Shown here one piece after another: positions 63,600-64,000 of a DNA stretch of 64,000 bases. Numbering within the stretch: the first letter of the stretch is position 1; each line of letters begins with the position of its first letter. Source of the DNA: Cobetia amphilecti (GTDB lineage: Bacteria; Pseudomonadota; Gammaproteobacteria; Pseudomonadales; Halomonadaceae); assembly GCF_020217465.1 (NCBI RefSeq), contig NZ_CP084115.1:1116001-1180000 (forward strand), written 5' to 3'. The position numbers and the translations under genes are program-made. The notes beneath the pieces are model-generated. The model searched no databases, was not told the origin of the DNA, and saw only the letters and a list, made by a program, of their open reading frames with translations.

Positions 63600-64000
63600 A
63601 TGCATCTGAGCAATGATCAACGGCGAATTCTCGCCCATCCCTTTCCCTCGCGCCTGCGCGATCGCACGCCGGCCAACAGCGCCGAGCACAGCGATTGCGT
63701 GGTGGTGCGTGCCTGTGCCGGCAGCGGCAAGACCGTGCTGATGGTCGAGCTGGCGCGTACCTACGCCGACGAGACCCTCATCTACACCTCGCTCAACCCG
63801 GCGGTGGCCGGGCGGACCGCCAGTCAGCTGCCCGCCAATGTCCAGTCGCTGTCGCTGCATCAGCTGGCGCGTCAGGCCTTGATGGAGGAGTACGGCGACA
63901 AGCTCAAGCGGCAACCCGACATCACACGCCGTCTGGCGCCGCAGAGCCTCAGCTGGCTGGGCAGTCTTTCCAGCCAGTCGCGCAGCCTGATCGCCCAGGG
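63600..64000 (+). CDS. UvrD/Rep-family helicase-like protein, N-terminal fragment
   Basis: Cut by the right edge; 133 codons visible. Begins MHLSNDQRRILAHP, like the Q-motif of superfamily 1 helicases, then VVVRACAGSGKTVLMVELA, a Walker A motif (about 40-45). LIYTSLNPAVAGRTASQLPANVQSLSLHQLARQAL corresponds to motif Ia and following. That order (Q motif, AGSGKT, then a motif with SLHQLA) fits UvrD-type DNA helicases; subgroup cannot be set from this part. ATG at 63600; ribosome site GGGGGG is weak. Confidence 0.75.
   Translation, partial: MHLSNDQRRILAHPFPSRLRDRTPANSAEHSDCVVVRACAGSGKTVLMVELARTYADETLIYTSLNPAVAGRTASQLPANVQSLSLHQLARQALMEEYGDKLKRQPDITRRLAPQSLSWLGSLSSQSRSLIAQ

Overview
The window is GC-rich, densely packed gammaproteobacterial chromosome. 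The gacS/barA-cysM-rlmD-relA-mazG order, the pqiABC and ctaC-D-G-E-surf1-ctaA operons, and the pcp-DUF979-DUF969 and cstA/CC-star/ArsA clusters fit a marine halophile of the Halomonadaceae (Cobetia or Halomonas relatives). That placement is inferred from protein style and gene order; there is no rRNA gene to confirm it. I saw no insertion sequence, prophage, integron, CRISPR array or tRNA, so this reads as core chromosome with lineage-specific extras.

Layout. 0-9 kb: start of a GacS/BarA sensor kinase (minus), then a tightly overlapping plus-strand run of cysM, rlmD, relA and mazG (sulfur assimilation, 23S rRNA modification, stringent response, NTP house-cleaning), then ppc with a strong terminator. 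9-13 kb: a minus-strand peptide and amino-acid-amide unit, DUF969-DUF979 (putative 5-oxoproline transporter), pcp and a type I asparaginase, preceded by an operator-like array of TTCGAA repeats. 13-21 kb: a CynX-like MFS transporter, three little-known minus-strand genes (one with CBS domains), a diguanylate cyclase with a His-rich tail, and two small envelope proteins. 21-30 kb: pqiABC and an RND efflux pump with its adaptor. 30-33.5 kb: a carbon-starvation-type permease, a Cys-Cys-ending small protein and an ArsA/Get3-type ATPase, translationally coupled.

33.8-41.5 kb: an aa3-type cytochrome c oxidase operon with assembly factors (Cox11, SURF1, heme A synthase), interrupted by a 4 x 30 bp tandem repeat. 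41.5-50 kb: glutaredoxin-like protein, LysR/Bcr divergent pair, YegS-like lipid kinase, NfeD-SPFH pair, a yeast-type cytosine deaminase, a LEA-like lipoprotein, a cold-shock protein and a 2-oxoglutarate oxygenase. 50-55.5 kb: small membrane proteins (TM2, ZIP-like, ExoD, LysE) and two uncharacterised proteins. 55.5-64 kb: Slt lytic transglycosylase, DUF1232, MAPEG coupled to a double-hotdog thioesterase, htpG behind a consensus sigma-32 promoter, a Bax-like glucosaminidase with an odd repeat leader, and the start of a UvrD-type helicase.

The best candidate for an undescribed system is the cstA/CC-star/ArsA-ATPase module. Next come the operator array before the DUF969 operon and the 30-bp repeats inside the cox operon.
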